Below, one piece after another: positions 11,654 through 22,537 of a DNA stretch of 64,000 nt. A program made the translations under genes and the position numbers. This stretch comes from Trichoderma breve (lineage: Eukaryota; Ascomycota; Sordariomycetes; Hypocreales; Hypocreaceae), in the NCBI RefSeq assembly GCF_028502605.1, contig NC_079233.1, positions 4,526,001 to 4,590,000 on the forward strand, in the 5' to 3' direction. Numbering within the stretch: the first letter of the stretch is position 1; every line of letters begins with the position of its first letter. A model generated the notes under the pieces. The model ran no database searches. It saw only the letters and a list, made by a program, of their open reading frames with translations, and was not told where the DNA came from.

Positions 11654-13564
11654 TTAGTTGCCAGGAAATAATTCTACATCAGTATTTCCAAATGCTCGAC
11701 CATCGTATTCTAATTCATGGCCAGATGTGACAGGCCGCGGCACCTCTTCAATACATATTGCGACGAGGCTAAGTCCAGGTGCAAATGACCCCTCGCAATC
11801 TGCTTTAGAAACAATGTGAATCATGTCGCGTATCAGGGAAGAACAACATTGTAATATGTCGAGGGCGGATGAAATCTTAAACATGGTATCCGCAAGCGCA
11901 GCCAGTTTACCGTGGCCCACTATTCGACAAGCCCCGGGGTGAAGAAACTTGGTGCGTTGGACTGCAGTCATGCCAATGATTTGTATTATGTAGCGCGCGT
12001 TTTCTTTCCTCTCGGAAGAGTACCCATTTTCCGATAATGCATGCCACCAGTGGGTAGCCAGTTGCCATTGTCTGGTGATGGCCACGTCTGCTGTTTGGAT
12101 CAGACAAGAAGGCTTATTGTCATCGTGATTACTCAAGGTGGCCAAAATATCGTCTTGAAACTCAACACTAGAGACACCAGCGGTATCAAGAGCGCTATGA
12201 AGCCGGGTCATAGCGTATAGAAGCTCAGCGGCTCGTTTGTCTAACGATTCATAAGGTAGAGTAGATAGCAGTGGGGGAAGCTGCTTTTGCTTGTGTTCAG
12301 AGATATACCATCTATCCAAAACTTCTTTCGGAGGAGGGCTAGAGGGGTTCCTGGAAATTCTTCTCTTTCCCCGGGCGCCATATATCGAGTTAGATGCCGC
12401 TTCGGTAACGAATAGCAAACACTCAATACGGTGGTATTGAACTATCTCTATCCGGTCGCATGGGTATTTGACGAGATCCATGAGTCCGATGGCTTCTGTT
12501 AAGTAAAGGAAAGCGCGATTGTGCTTATCTCGAACGCTGTATGCTATGAAAAGGAAGATTGAAGCGATCACGGTATCCAAAGACGGGGAATCGGCATAAT
12601 GGTAGTAGGGTGAATTGGCCCGTGATTTCTCTGTCGCTCTTGAAAGAAGGTCTAACCGCGCTGGGCTGCGGTCGGGATAGTGTCGAAACTGACTGGCCTC
12701 GTTGACGAGAAAAATTGAGAGCAGCATCGTGCGAAAGGTGGGATCTGAAACGTGGTCCCCCCGTTCAATCCTGTTGAGCACAGTTTCCAAATTGATGATT
12801 GGATGACGTTGGTAGCACTTAAGGCAAAACAAAGCCAATTCGGCGACAATATCTTGCCATGAAAAGGCAACTCCATCGGTGCTTTCGATAGCGGCAACAG
12901 AGAGCTGATCATGGCTGAAATGAACCACATTCTGTTCTTCCAATGCTGGATTAAGTATGTCTGCGGATGTCCCGAGAGCCAATCGTTCCCATGGTTGTTG
13001 AATGGTGTCAAGATTGGAAGCTGTGGAATCCGCTCCGGCATGACCGTCTAGGTGACCGATAGACGATGCAGAATCATCTTCACCAAAGGAGGAGAGATCA
13101 AATTGGACAGGCGATTGTTCCGAAAAAGAATCGTTTGGCATCAAACCGTGTGGTTGACTGGCATCATTGTCTGGAGTAGCATTCACTGCTCTGGAATTTG
13201 CTTCCAACGCTTGGCTGGCCCGAATGGCCTCGAGTCGCCTATAGCTGTTAGAAGAAAATTCAACCTTCTAGATTCACAAAATAACACACCTTCCAGTTCT
13301 GGGTCCTTTTCTTCCGAATTCGTCATTGTATGTACAGCGGATATCTGTCCGTTGGCAGCGAAGACACCTCATATCTGATGGTGATTCGGAGGGTGACCCT
13401 TGCCGTCTCGGACACTATCAGCTCCATTAACGGCTGTGTCTAAAGGAGGTGTGGAATAATGCGGGTGGTACCTTGAGTTTCCGACGACGGCACGCGTCAC
13501 AAGCCTTCGGCATTGCTGCCTTGGCCGTCGTTGTGGCCGTAGCCGGGCTTTTGCTTTGCTCCAT
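11654..13564 (-). CDS. Zn2Cys6 transcription factor
   Basis: Three exons, 13564-13472, 13414-13290 and 13238-11654, giving 600 residues. The DNA-binding cluster is Cys22, 25, 32, 48, 51 and 58 (CDACRRRKLKC, then CLRCQRTDIRC), followed by EFGRKGPRTGRR as linker. The third cysteine is created by splicing at 13414/13472. The loop between Cys3 and Cys4 is 15 residues, longer than the usual 5-12. The rest (about 150-560) is a helical fungal regulatory domain with VVAELALFCLKCYQRHPIINLE and LFLVNEASQF-type segments. It ends 26 nt from the 3' end of the convergent hydrolase gene and is divergent from the carboxylesterase at 14209. It is the only regulator in the 6.7-18 kb island and is the natural candidate to control it, possibly through the CCGAG arrays. 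Confidence 0.85.
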
Positions 13565-14208
13565 TTCTATTCAGTACTGACCGAAGATTGAATTACAGCC
13601 TTCCAGCAGGCACACGATGGATGTCGGGGTACGTTGGGGTATGCCGGCGTTTGGACGTGCATGTTCTCTGATGAGATCGTGATTATGCATCCAACTCTGG
13701 GGGAATTGCGGGGGATCCGTGTCGAATCACGCTATCCCCGCAATCTGACCACGGAACTCGGCTACGAAATACGAAATATTGGCTACTTTTTGCGTACTCG
13801 TATTAGCTTCGTTGCCCCTTAGTCAATATTAGTCGCCCCGACCGAGAAAGCGACCGAGAAGCAATCCGAGACAGTCGGTGAAAAGGAACAAACCATGAAA
13901 ACACCAAGCCAGCTGACATGAAAGCGTAGAATTATTACCAAAATTTCTTCCGTTGAGCCATTGTACCGCGGTTGCTTCTGACTACTAGGTAGTTTACTGC
14001 ATTTGCGATACTCATGACCCGAGGCACATGAGAATACCTGACATGTAAGCAACTCCAGAGTTGTCAGCTTCTAAGAGTTGTCAGCTTCTGTTAAATAGAT
14101 AGAGGAGGTCCGAATCAGCCACTGCTTGTTTTCTGGGGATTATCGAGTCAGTTTAGTTCATGTTATTGCCTTTCACATAGCAGCAACCTTATTAGTTGCC
14201 CCCACACC
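13565..14208. promoter_or_regulatory. Divergent promoter: Zn2Cys6 regulator / carboxylesterase
   Basis: The 644-nt spacer between outward-facing starts holds the second CCGAG array (13842-13870) and a duplicated AGAGTTGTCAGCTTCT at about 14052-14090. No gene is seen. Confidence 0.5.
13842..13870 (+). promoter_or_regulatory. Second CCGAG x3 array at 12-bp spacing
   Basis: CCGAG starts at 13842, 13854 and 13866, again exactly 12 bp apart. The first spacer (AAAGCGA) matches the array at 10208 almost perfectly. The position in the regulator's own promoter fits autoregulation plus control of the esterase (inferred). Confidence 0.5.
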
Positions 14209-15885
14209 ATGTTCAGCCTCACAACATTAACGGGACTCCTTCTTGCCGTTGCCTCTCACGCACAGTTGGCTGGTGCAGACGGTCCATCCGTGGCCTTGCG
14301 CTATTCTACAGTTGTTGGTTCTAGCAGTAATGGAATCGACAGCTTCAGAGGCATACCTTTCGCGCATCCGCCAGTAGGATCGCTACGACTGAAGCCACCA
14401 CAACCCATAACTTCTACTTTGGGCGAGGTTCAGGCAACTGCTACTCCGAAAGCATGCCCCCAATTTTGTTCGCAATACACTCCCAGTGGCCTACCACCAA
14501 TTCTACTGGATATCATCACGAATATAACGAATGTAATACAAAACCAAGACGAAGATTGCCTGACACTGAATGTCCAGAGGCCTTCAGATGCTTCAAGCGG
14601 TTCCAAGCTTCCTGTAGTGTTTTTCATTTATGGAGGAGCTTTTGAATCTGGCGCAACGCAGGGAGTTGACTCCACAAATCTCATCAAAGCCTCAATTGCT
14701 TCTGGTACACCGATAATTTTTGTGGCGGCAAATTATCGACTAGGGGGTTTCGGTTTCCTCGCTGGCAAAGAGCTCTTCAACGATGGGAGTACCAACCTAG
14801 GTCTATTGGACCAGCGATTGGCACTTCAGTGGGTCGCTGATAATATTGAGCAATTTGGTGGCGATCCCGATAAAGTGACACTTTGGGGATTCTCTGCAGG
14901 CTCTATGAGCGTCTTTGATCAGACGGCACTCTTTGGAGGCAATAACTCTTATCACGGAAAGCCCCTTTTTAGAGCAGCATTGATGGAGAGCGGCAGCATC
15001 CTCCCTGCGGAGCCTGCCAATTCTACAAAGGCTCAACTCATTTATGACAAGGTCGTTGACAGCGCCGGATGCTCGACATCTAACGATACTCTAGCATGTT
15101 TGAGATCCGTAGATTTTAACACCTTTCTATTAGCGGCAGAATCCGTTCCCATCTCAAGCAGTTATAATTCCATCGCTTTGTCATACCTACCAAGGCCAGA
15201 TGGAACAGTCCTCCTTGATTCACCGGAAATCTTGGCTTCAAGAGGCCAATTTGCAAAAGTCCCCTTGTTGCTAGGCGACCAGGAAGATGAAGGAACTCTT
15301 TTCTCGGTTTACCAATTGAATCTTACCAACACACAAGACGTTGAGGAATATCTTGGCAGCCTCTATTTCCAGCAAGCCACTGCGTCTCAGGTCCAAGATC
15401 TGGTGGCCACCTATCCAGACAATCCCTCGGCTGGCTCGCCTTTCAGAACAGGGCCGTTGAATAACCTTTATCCAGAATACAAACGACTAGCCGCTATACT
15501 TGGTGACTTTATTTTCACACTTCAAAGGCGCAGTCTTCTTGAGACAGTAGACCAGATAGCCCCATCAGTACCGACGTGGTCCTTTCTTGCGTCTTACTTA
15601 TACGGGACGGCTTTTTTGGGAACTTTCCACACAACCTCACAAATCGCTGCGTTTGGGCTGATTCCAGGTTATGCTTCCGCCGTTACACAGGAATTTTACA
15701 TCTCTTTTTTTAACACGATGAACCCAAACAGCAATGGCTCAACACTACTCCCTACATGGCCATGCTGGGGATCAGGAAAACAGGTGATGCAACTTGGTGC
15801 AACTTCTTCATCTTTGTTAAATGACAGCTTCCGATCGGCGTCCTTTGATTTCATCAGAGCAAACTCTCAGGTACTGCATCTTTAG
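14209..15885 (+). CDS. Secreted type-B carboxylesterase/lipase
   Basis: Intronless, 558 residues, with a signal peptide MFSLTTLTGLLLAVASHAQLA. Family landmarks appear in order: FRGIPFAHPPVG (about 46-57), EDCLTLNV (115-122), NYRLGGFGFL (175-184), the nucleophile elbow GFSAGS with Ser229, the acidic residue Glu361 in EDEGTLF, and His474 in GTFHTT. The full triad of the cholinesterase/Geotrichum-lipase fold is therefore present. Paired cysteines (83/87-117, 288-297) fit the usual disulfides. The product should hydrolyse esters outside the cell. The second, intracellular hydrolase at 10407 could act on products after uptake. The start is the ATG directly before the signal peptide. Confidence 0.9.
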   Translation: MFSLTTLTGLLLAVASHAQLAGADGPSVALRYSTVVGSSSNGIDSFRGIPFAHPPVGSLRLKPPQPITSTLGEVQATATPKACPQFCSQYTPSGLPPILLDIITNITNVIQNQDEDCLTLNVQRPSDASSGSKLPVVFFIYGGAFESGATQGVDSTNLIKASIASGTPIIFVAANYRLGGFGFLAGKELFNDGSTNLGLLDQRLALQWVADNIEQFGGDPDKVTLWGFSAGSMSVFDQTALFGGNNSYHGKPLFRAALMESGSILPAEPANSTKAQLIYDKVVDSAGCSTSNDTLACLRSVDFNTFLLAAESVPISSSYNSIALSYLPRPDGTVLLDSPEILASRGQFAKVPLLLGDQEDEGTLFSVYQLNLTNTQDVEEYLGSLYFQQATASQVQDLVATYPDNPSAGSPFRTGPLNNLYPEYKRLAAILGDFIFTLQRRSLLETVDQIAPSVPTWSFLASYLYGTAFLGTFHTTSQIAAFGLIPGYASAVTQEFYISFFNTMNPNSNGSTLLPTWPCWGSGKQVMQLGATSSSLLNDSFRSASFDFIRANSQVLHL

Positions 15886-16157
15886 TTTCAGAAAGTAGTA
15901 GATAAAAAACCAATGTAACCTTCTGGTCTATTATGTCTAGCCCACTTTTATCTATGGACATTTTCTCCTCATTTCTCTTCTAGTACCTCATAACGTTCTC
16001 ATCCTCGCTACCTGCCATTGAGTACGCCTTCCCATGGATAAAGATTTATCTAATCCTAAGATTTCTTTCATTGTGGAGCCCAGAAGCCATGCTTAATGAG
16101 CTTATTGATCTGCGATGACTGTTGCCGTATTGAGTGTCCAGCCGTTGCACAATGTTC

Positions 16158-18049
16158 TTATAAATCGTGCCGAGCATTCTTACTCATATGACGGATCTTT
16201 CCCCCGAACTGCTTGGTGGTCAGTTGTATTCCTCGCAATGTCTCATAATTTTGGACCTACCTTGTAGAAAATGAAGGGGACCGGGATAAATAGCACGGCG
16301 ATACCACCGAGAAGCGAGTTACCTGGGCCAAGACCTAGCTGAAGAAAGAGTTGGCGCGCCTAAAAGGAGACTTGTGATTAGTTACAGAAACAAAGAAGGA
16401 TGTACACTATTTCTTACAAAAAGTGGAAACGAGGCACCGAATGAGGCACGGAAAAGTGCAGACCCCGAGAATATGGATGCTGCGTATGTGGGATATGCGA
16501 TGCCTAGATAGTTGAAGAGCGGATTAAACAACGTGACAACCCCAATAGAGAAGAGACCCGATCCAATAGTGGGTACGATCCAGTGAATACTCGCTCGTGA
16601 TGTCCAGCCAAACCAGAATAGGCAAGTTGGAAGAGCGAGACATCCCAAAAAAGTTGGAGGAAGAACCATCTCTGGCGTAAAGCCCGGCTTATTGACTTTT
16701 GGGACGAGGTTGGTTCTAATCCATAGTAAAAAGAGTGCCAATGAGATGAGAGCAAAGATGAAAATGCTTAGGAAAACCAGGCCTTGCTCGCCTTGGTTGA
16801 AGCCGTAAATATCTCCAAACACGAGCGGAAATGACTCGAACCAGATGAATAGTATACCATACAGGAGACCGGCGTACAAGTTCATGAGTAGAACTATGGG
16901 CTCAGAGAATGTCAAAGTAAAAGCTCTGGCGAGGACGATCAGATGATCTCTTGTGGTATAATGCGCGGCGTCAATCTCGGACTGGCTCCTAAGTCGACTG
17001 TCCCCAGTCGCCTTCCTCAATCTTTTGGCCCTTTTGTACAGTATGTTTGCTGCACTAGTTTCAGGGAAAAAGAAAAACATTGCAGCCAAAACCAGCGTGC
17101 AAATCCATGTAATTATCCATATTGTCCAGCGCCATCCTTTAGCAGGGACCAGATATCCGCCAATGATCGGACCAAATACAGGGCCGCAGAGACCAGCTGT
17201 TCCCCAAATGCACAGTAAATAGGAGGCGACAGAGGGGTCGTATAGATCAAGGATAGTACCGCCACCGGTGGATAGACACGGGCTACCACAGAAGCCCGTC
17301 ACCCAGCGAAAGACGAGAAATACTGCAATATTTGGAGCAAATCCAACGGGAAGCTGAAATAGGATAAAAGCGAAGAGTGTCCAGAAGAAGATACCGCTGC
17401 GCCCAATTTTTGGCATCTCAGATAATGGAGACCATAACATGGGGCCGACACCATATCCACTGGCAGTAATAGAAAAAGACGTTAGCGAAGACATTAATGC
17501 CTTTGAATCTCATAATGGGGCCGAGTTGCCTTACAAAGTGAAGAGAGAGAGGCCCAGGGTTGCTACGATCTCGCTGACGCCAAAGTCTTCCATGACGCCC
17601 AGCTCACCTGGAACATAGATAGAACTTGCCATATAGACAGCAAAGTTTAAGACACAAAGCTGAAACATCATGAGATTTTTCCAGGCCAATGGCCAATTTC
17701 GAGGATTCTACAAGTCAAAGAGCTGGCTTTAGAGCTACATCATTCCGCAGATAAACATTATAGGGGCAGTAGGGGGTTGTCTTACCTCGGGGTCATCTGG
17801 TCCATACCACTCTACTAGGAGAACCTCATTGCCGCCATCGTGAATGACGGTATTCTGCAAAACGCTATGCTCATCTGCTTCGTTTTTGCGCGAACCTCTG
17901 CCAGAGTCATTTGCATGTTCGGATGTATCTTGGCGAAGGAACTTCTTCCATAGTAGTGGATTGATCTCATCAGGATATTGAAAATTTTTATTGCGAGAAA
18001 GTAGACGCATCAACAGGCCAAAGGTAGTTGTGTGAAATTGAAAAGCCAT
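16158..18049 (-). CDS. DHA1-family MFS transporter (multidrug/polyamine type)
   Basis: Five exons: 18049-17786, 17707-17535, 17459-16418, 16359-16261 and 16208-16158, giving 542 residues with all phases consistent. The cytosolic N-terminus of about 100 residues ends in the fungal DHA1 signature WYGPDDPENPRNWP, which is made across the first splice junction. Then come LGLSLFTFGYGVGPMLWSPLSE, RWVTGFCGSPCLSTGGG (motif C-like in helix 5) and GGYLVPAKGWRW, and after helix 12 the hallmark FYKFGGKIRHMSKNARHDL. Twelve helices are expected, in the plasma membrane, with H+ antiport by family rule. It is tail-to-tail with the carboxylesterase (272 nt). It probably exports a toxic substrate or metabolite of the adjacent island. 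The substrate is not deducible. Confidence 0.87.
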
Positions 18050-20698
18050 ACTGGGTAAGAAAAGCGCAAGATTATTCGATGGGGAAAAGGGAAATCCGCT
18101 AAAACTGAGGTTGATTGATCATTGCCAGTAAACGACTTGAGCCACGATGATAATGGCGAATGTTGCATTTCAACGGCTTCTTATGAATGGAACAAATGGT
18201 CCAATAAATATAGAACATGAGATTGTAGATGTTTTCTTGAAAGAGAGTTTTGCGGATTGGTAACATATCCGGATTTTGAATGGAGCTAAGTCTAAAGGCC
18301 GCTGTTTGATGTGCCAGCTTAGCATAGCGGATATCACGCAAATTCCTGGGTGTTTTGCCCCCTTACGGCTGTTGAGATCAATACTAATCTGTGATGTAAT
18401 ACCAGTTGATACTCTAGCTTGTCTAAACGTAATGAATTGTTCAAGAGGCATGAAGCATTGGTAGTGTTGGAGTGGCTGGGAAAAGATTGTTGTTAGTTCG
18501 GTAGAGCAAAATGAAACTTCCGAATTCATCATTCTCTTCATAATTATACATTTTTGTGCTCACAGGGGTGAAAAGGTCACATTAGTTTCTTTATTTTCCT
18601 TCAATAAGGAAAATAACCTCTGCTATATGAGATTTTGTGATATCGCCCAATCATGCCAGTGGATTGTCTTGAACGCATATGAGCCTGAGAATTATACACT
18701 TCGTATGTCTATTGTCCCATTTCTAGAGATCTATCGATATATAGGGCCTTGATATGTATGCTAGCCTCAGCGAGAGTATCACATTGATACTATACTTTTC
18801 TAGTATTGGGGCGATGCGCGGCGAAGTATCTTTCATTCAGTTATTATTAGTTAAGAAGAGAGAGCCAAGGTGTTTACAAAAAAGAGGGTATCGAGAAATG
18901 AGCGTATTCCCAAAACAGATAACCCGCACATACCCACCACACTAAACTCATCTCGCAATGGCGAGCGTATTCTCCCCATGTATATACACACATTCATTTG
19001 GGGTCCCTATTTCCTTGCAAACCGCATGAGTGCGTTGTTTGTGTACTCGGACAGACATGGTGTGGTAATGAGCAAACTTTGCCATTGTGAAAAGAAATAG
19101 TGCTCCTGGGTTAAGATGTCGGATGATTGAAACATCTGCATGCTATTCTAGTGCCATGCAGCTTTCTGAGCTGCCTACTAAAAAGAACTCAGTGTAAGAT
19201 CAGTGATAAGAGGATTAAAGTTCTTCCTAATACTAATAGTACGCTGCAGTAGGATGTTTGGTTTCGCCGTTGGTGTCCCACTGTATAAGGATAGGAACCT
19301 GGATTGCAATGAAGTGCAATCCTGAGCCACAGCCCAACGCCAAGATGGTCTTTGGCTTTACCCTTTACCCTAACAGTAGCTTGTACAATGTAAACCATAA
19401 CTTAACTACTCATAATATCTTCTTCTATCTGCAGCTTGCATAAAACCGGAGGAATTGGAGTTAACGGAAGTACCGGAGATTAGTTACATAGCCCCGAGTC
19501 TGAAGACAAACTTTCCTCCATTATATGTCCAAGCATCCCACCTTTGACTTGTTAACAGGGTAACTGACAGATGAAAATATTAGTTTTCAATCAATCCATT
19601 GTCACTTGCGATGTGAATTGCATTAATGGCATCTAGGGGTGGCTGTATTCCAGCTTTCTTTGTTGAAGAGATGATTTCATGAGAAAGACTTACCAAGAGC
19701 CTTGTTATCTCGCCAGAGAGCGAACTGACCGGTCATGAGAACCATGAACAGACGATTATGAACAATTGCAGCGGCGAAAATAGCGATAGGCTCATACAAT
19801 CGACATCTACTGATACATCATTCGACAAATGAGACTTGTTAACCTGGGAGAGGACAGCTTTCGGAAGCAACGAATCTGGTAGCGGTACAAGGAACCCTGA
19901 GTACCTGTGTCAATCGAGATACTGGCAGAGCCTTTGGATGGCCTACTGTTTGAACAAGATGGCGACAAACCTGGAGTAGAAAGTCGCAATTCCTTCTTGA
20001 ATGAGAATCTTGTCGGACACATGGACCAGTTGGTCGCAACACCAAAGGGTAAAGGCGAGACCGGATGTAGGTGGCATCAATGGAGCGAAGTAGACCGCAG
20101 TCCTGTTCTTGGAGAGTTGTTTCGAGCCCGAGAAAGTCAGTAGACTTCTACTTTTAAAAAAAAAATCGCAGACCAACTTGGAGGGCTCCCTGCATTTTTT
20201 GACCTATAGTATGGAGCAAGTAAACGGGACGGCATAACACAATGAGGGCCTTCACCTGAGAGCTTTCACCTGAGAGCTTTCACCTGAGAGCCGGCCGCAA
20301 GCTTTCCAGCATCTATATCTTTGGCATATTATGAGAGGCGGACGACAACTCATGCGTCAAAAGGTGATGAGCCGGTCCGAGAAGATCTTCATCGAGGAAA
20401 TGTGTTATTTGATTTCTCACATGCCTCTCACTTCAAAGATTTCTTGATCCGAGATAGTTAAAAGGTGGAAATATCCATCTACGTAATTAAATTTGCACCA
20501 GCTCAGTCACTTAAGATTCGTTAAAGTTCAATGATTAAAATTCATATGCTTGTTCAAAAAAATACACACTAGGTGAAAGAATCCCCAGCTTCTGCCATTA
20601 TCCTACAACAAATCAACTTGGTATATCCAATCTCCCATCATCAATATCCAACATAATCATAAACCGCATTATTTACAAGATAAATCCATCATTTTTCT
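18050..20698. other. Spacer without recognisable genes
   Basis: 2.6 kb. Open frames on both strands are short, AT-rich and motif-free. The only structured element found is a 14-bp tandem repeat at 20251-20292. The left end is the DHA1 gene promoter and the right end is the transporter 3' region. Confidence 0.5.
20251..20292. repeat. Tandem repeat, 14-bp unit x3
   Basis: TTCACCTGAGAGCT is repeated three times, the last copy ending in C. It is perfect apart from that base, non-coding, and probably a recent slippage product. Confidence 0.8.
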
Positions 20699-22537
20699 TT
20701 AGACGTGTTCTTGGTGGGCCGGGCCTTCGGGAGTCACATGCTTATCCGAAGTCTCGTTGGCAATTGCGTTCTCGCTGTCTTGGTCGGCAAGGACATCAAG
20801 GTCGACGCCAGCCTTTCTGCGGATGTTGGCCATGTGCTCGGGAGGAGGTGGCACCCACTTGCTGCTCTTCCAGGGAAGAACATGCTCGAGATACATGGTA
20901 TCGATCTCTTCAAGGGTGCGGCCCTGGCCTTCAATGACGAAGAAGTAGATGATGAGGGCTCCCACAAAGTTACAGGCAGCAAAGACATAACCATATCTAT
21001 AATTAAACTGTTAGAAACATCTTCGTAATCTGTCAAGAAAAAGTGTGCACATACCTAAAGTCGATGGCGCCAGTGATGAATGGTGTGAAGAAACCAATGC
21101 AGAAGTTCCAGATCCAGTTACTGGCAGTGGAGAGAGCCATACCCTTGGCACGGTATCGTGAAGGGAAGATTTCGGCCTGAATGGTCCAAATCATGGGACC
21201 CCAAGTAGTGGCAAAGCCAAGAATGAAGAGACAGGCGAAAACGATGAGGACAACACCTGGGGTGGGGGTAGCCGAGGGATCGTTAAGATCAAGCATGAAA
21301 TGACCAACAGAGGCGAAGATCAAGAAGCAAATGAACATCCAAATGGAACCGGCAATGAGAGACTTGCGACGACCAAAGTGCTCAACCATGTACAGACCAA
21401 TAAAGGTGACACCAAAGTTGATACTGTTGAGAATGATCTGAGTGACAAAGGAGTTGATCTGCACCGACTTGAAGATTGTGGTACCGTAGTAGAAGAAGTA
21501 GTTGGCACCGGTAAGCTGCTGGAACATCTGCAGAGTCATACCAAGGGCGATACGATAAGCCATACGGGGAGCTCGGAACATGCCGACAAACTCCTTGATG
21601 GGGCCAAGCTGGATCTTGTCTTCAGCGCGGAGCTTGCGCTCAATTTCCGTAATCTGAGTGTGGACAGCCCAGTGGTTCTCTGTTGCACCGTATACACGGC
21701 AAATGGTCTGCTTGGCGCGCTCCTCATGTCCGTGTCGGAAGTCGTATCGAGGAGTCTCAGGAAAGAGCAGAATACCGAAACCAAGGATAAGGGTCCAGAT
21801 CCATCCTAGGCCAATGACGATTCGCCAACTGCCCGAGTTGCCGCTCTGGTGCTTGACAGTGCCGTAGTTGAAGCAGGCAGCGAGCCAGATACCCATGGTG
21901 ATGAAGAGCTGGTAAGCGCAAACCATGGCACCTCGAATCCAGGCGGGTGCTGTCTCAGCCTGGTACATGGGAACAAGCAAACTCAGGGCGCCAACACCCA
22001 GACCGGAAACAAATCGTCCAATCATGAGCTGGTACCATGCCGTTATAGATGCAATCTGAATGACAAAACCGATGGAGACAACCAGAGCCCACAGCGAAAT
22101 GGAAGGCTTACGACCAACGCGATCAGCGATGGGTGCAGCTACCAAGGCTCCAATAAGAGTACCGATGGACAGCAGAGCGACGATGAGACCAGAGCGAACA
22201 TTGCTAAAGTATTTTGTGCCGTCAGAGTGAGTGAGACCGAACCGGTCCAGGAAATCGGGCATTTCCAGAAAGCCAGAGATCTGACCAGTATCGTAGCCAA
22301 AGCTAGGAACGGGTTAGCTTGGTTCATTAGCTCCAAGTCAAATAAAGCGTCAACTTACATCAATCCACCCATTGAGACCAAAACACCCATGGCGAAAGAC
22401 CGTCCAGTCACACGTGGCAGAGGAGAATAGTCCAGGCCAGAGACTGAAGGTCGACCAAAGTCGGGGTTGTGCTTCTCCGACGCAGGATCATGCTGGTCGA
22501 AGTAGATGGTCATAAAACGGCCCCGTCTAGAACGCAT
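20699..22537 (-). CDS. Hexose transporter / glucose sensor-like MFS protein (RCO-3/HXT type)
   Basis: Three exons, 22537-22359, 22302-21055 and 20996-20699, giving 574 residues. Splice joins rebuild GGLIFGYDTGQISGFLEMPDF and DFRYGYVFAACNFVGA. Other sugar-porter motifs are ADRVGRKPS in loop 2-3, RFVSGLGVGALSLLVPMYQAETAP, PETPRYDFRHG, the hexose-type QQLTGANYFFYYGT in helix 7, EHFGRRKS and EIFPSRYRAKGMAL. The post-helix-12 motif is EGQGRTLEEIDTMYLEHVLPW instead of PETKG. The C-terminal tail is about 55 residues, shorter than in yeast Snf3/Rgt2 sensors. The sequence resembles my recollection of Neurospora RCO-3, a glucose transporter/sensor, but this is memory and not a search. Plasma membrane, glucose uptake or sensing. 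Confidence 0.85.

Noticed and set aside
19807..20176. Short overlapping frames that might be a gene relic
   Set aside because: No continuous family pattern could be followed in any frame, so it was left as spacer.
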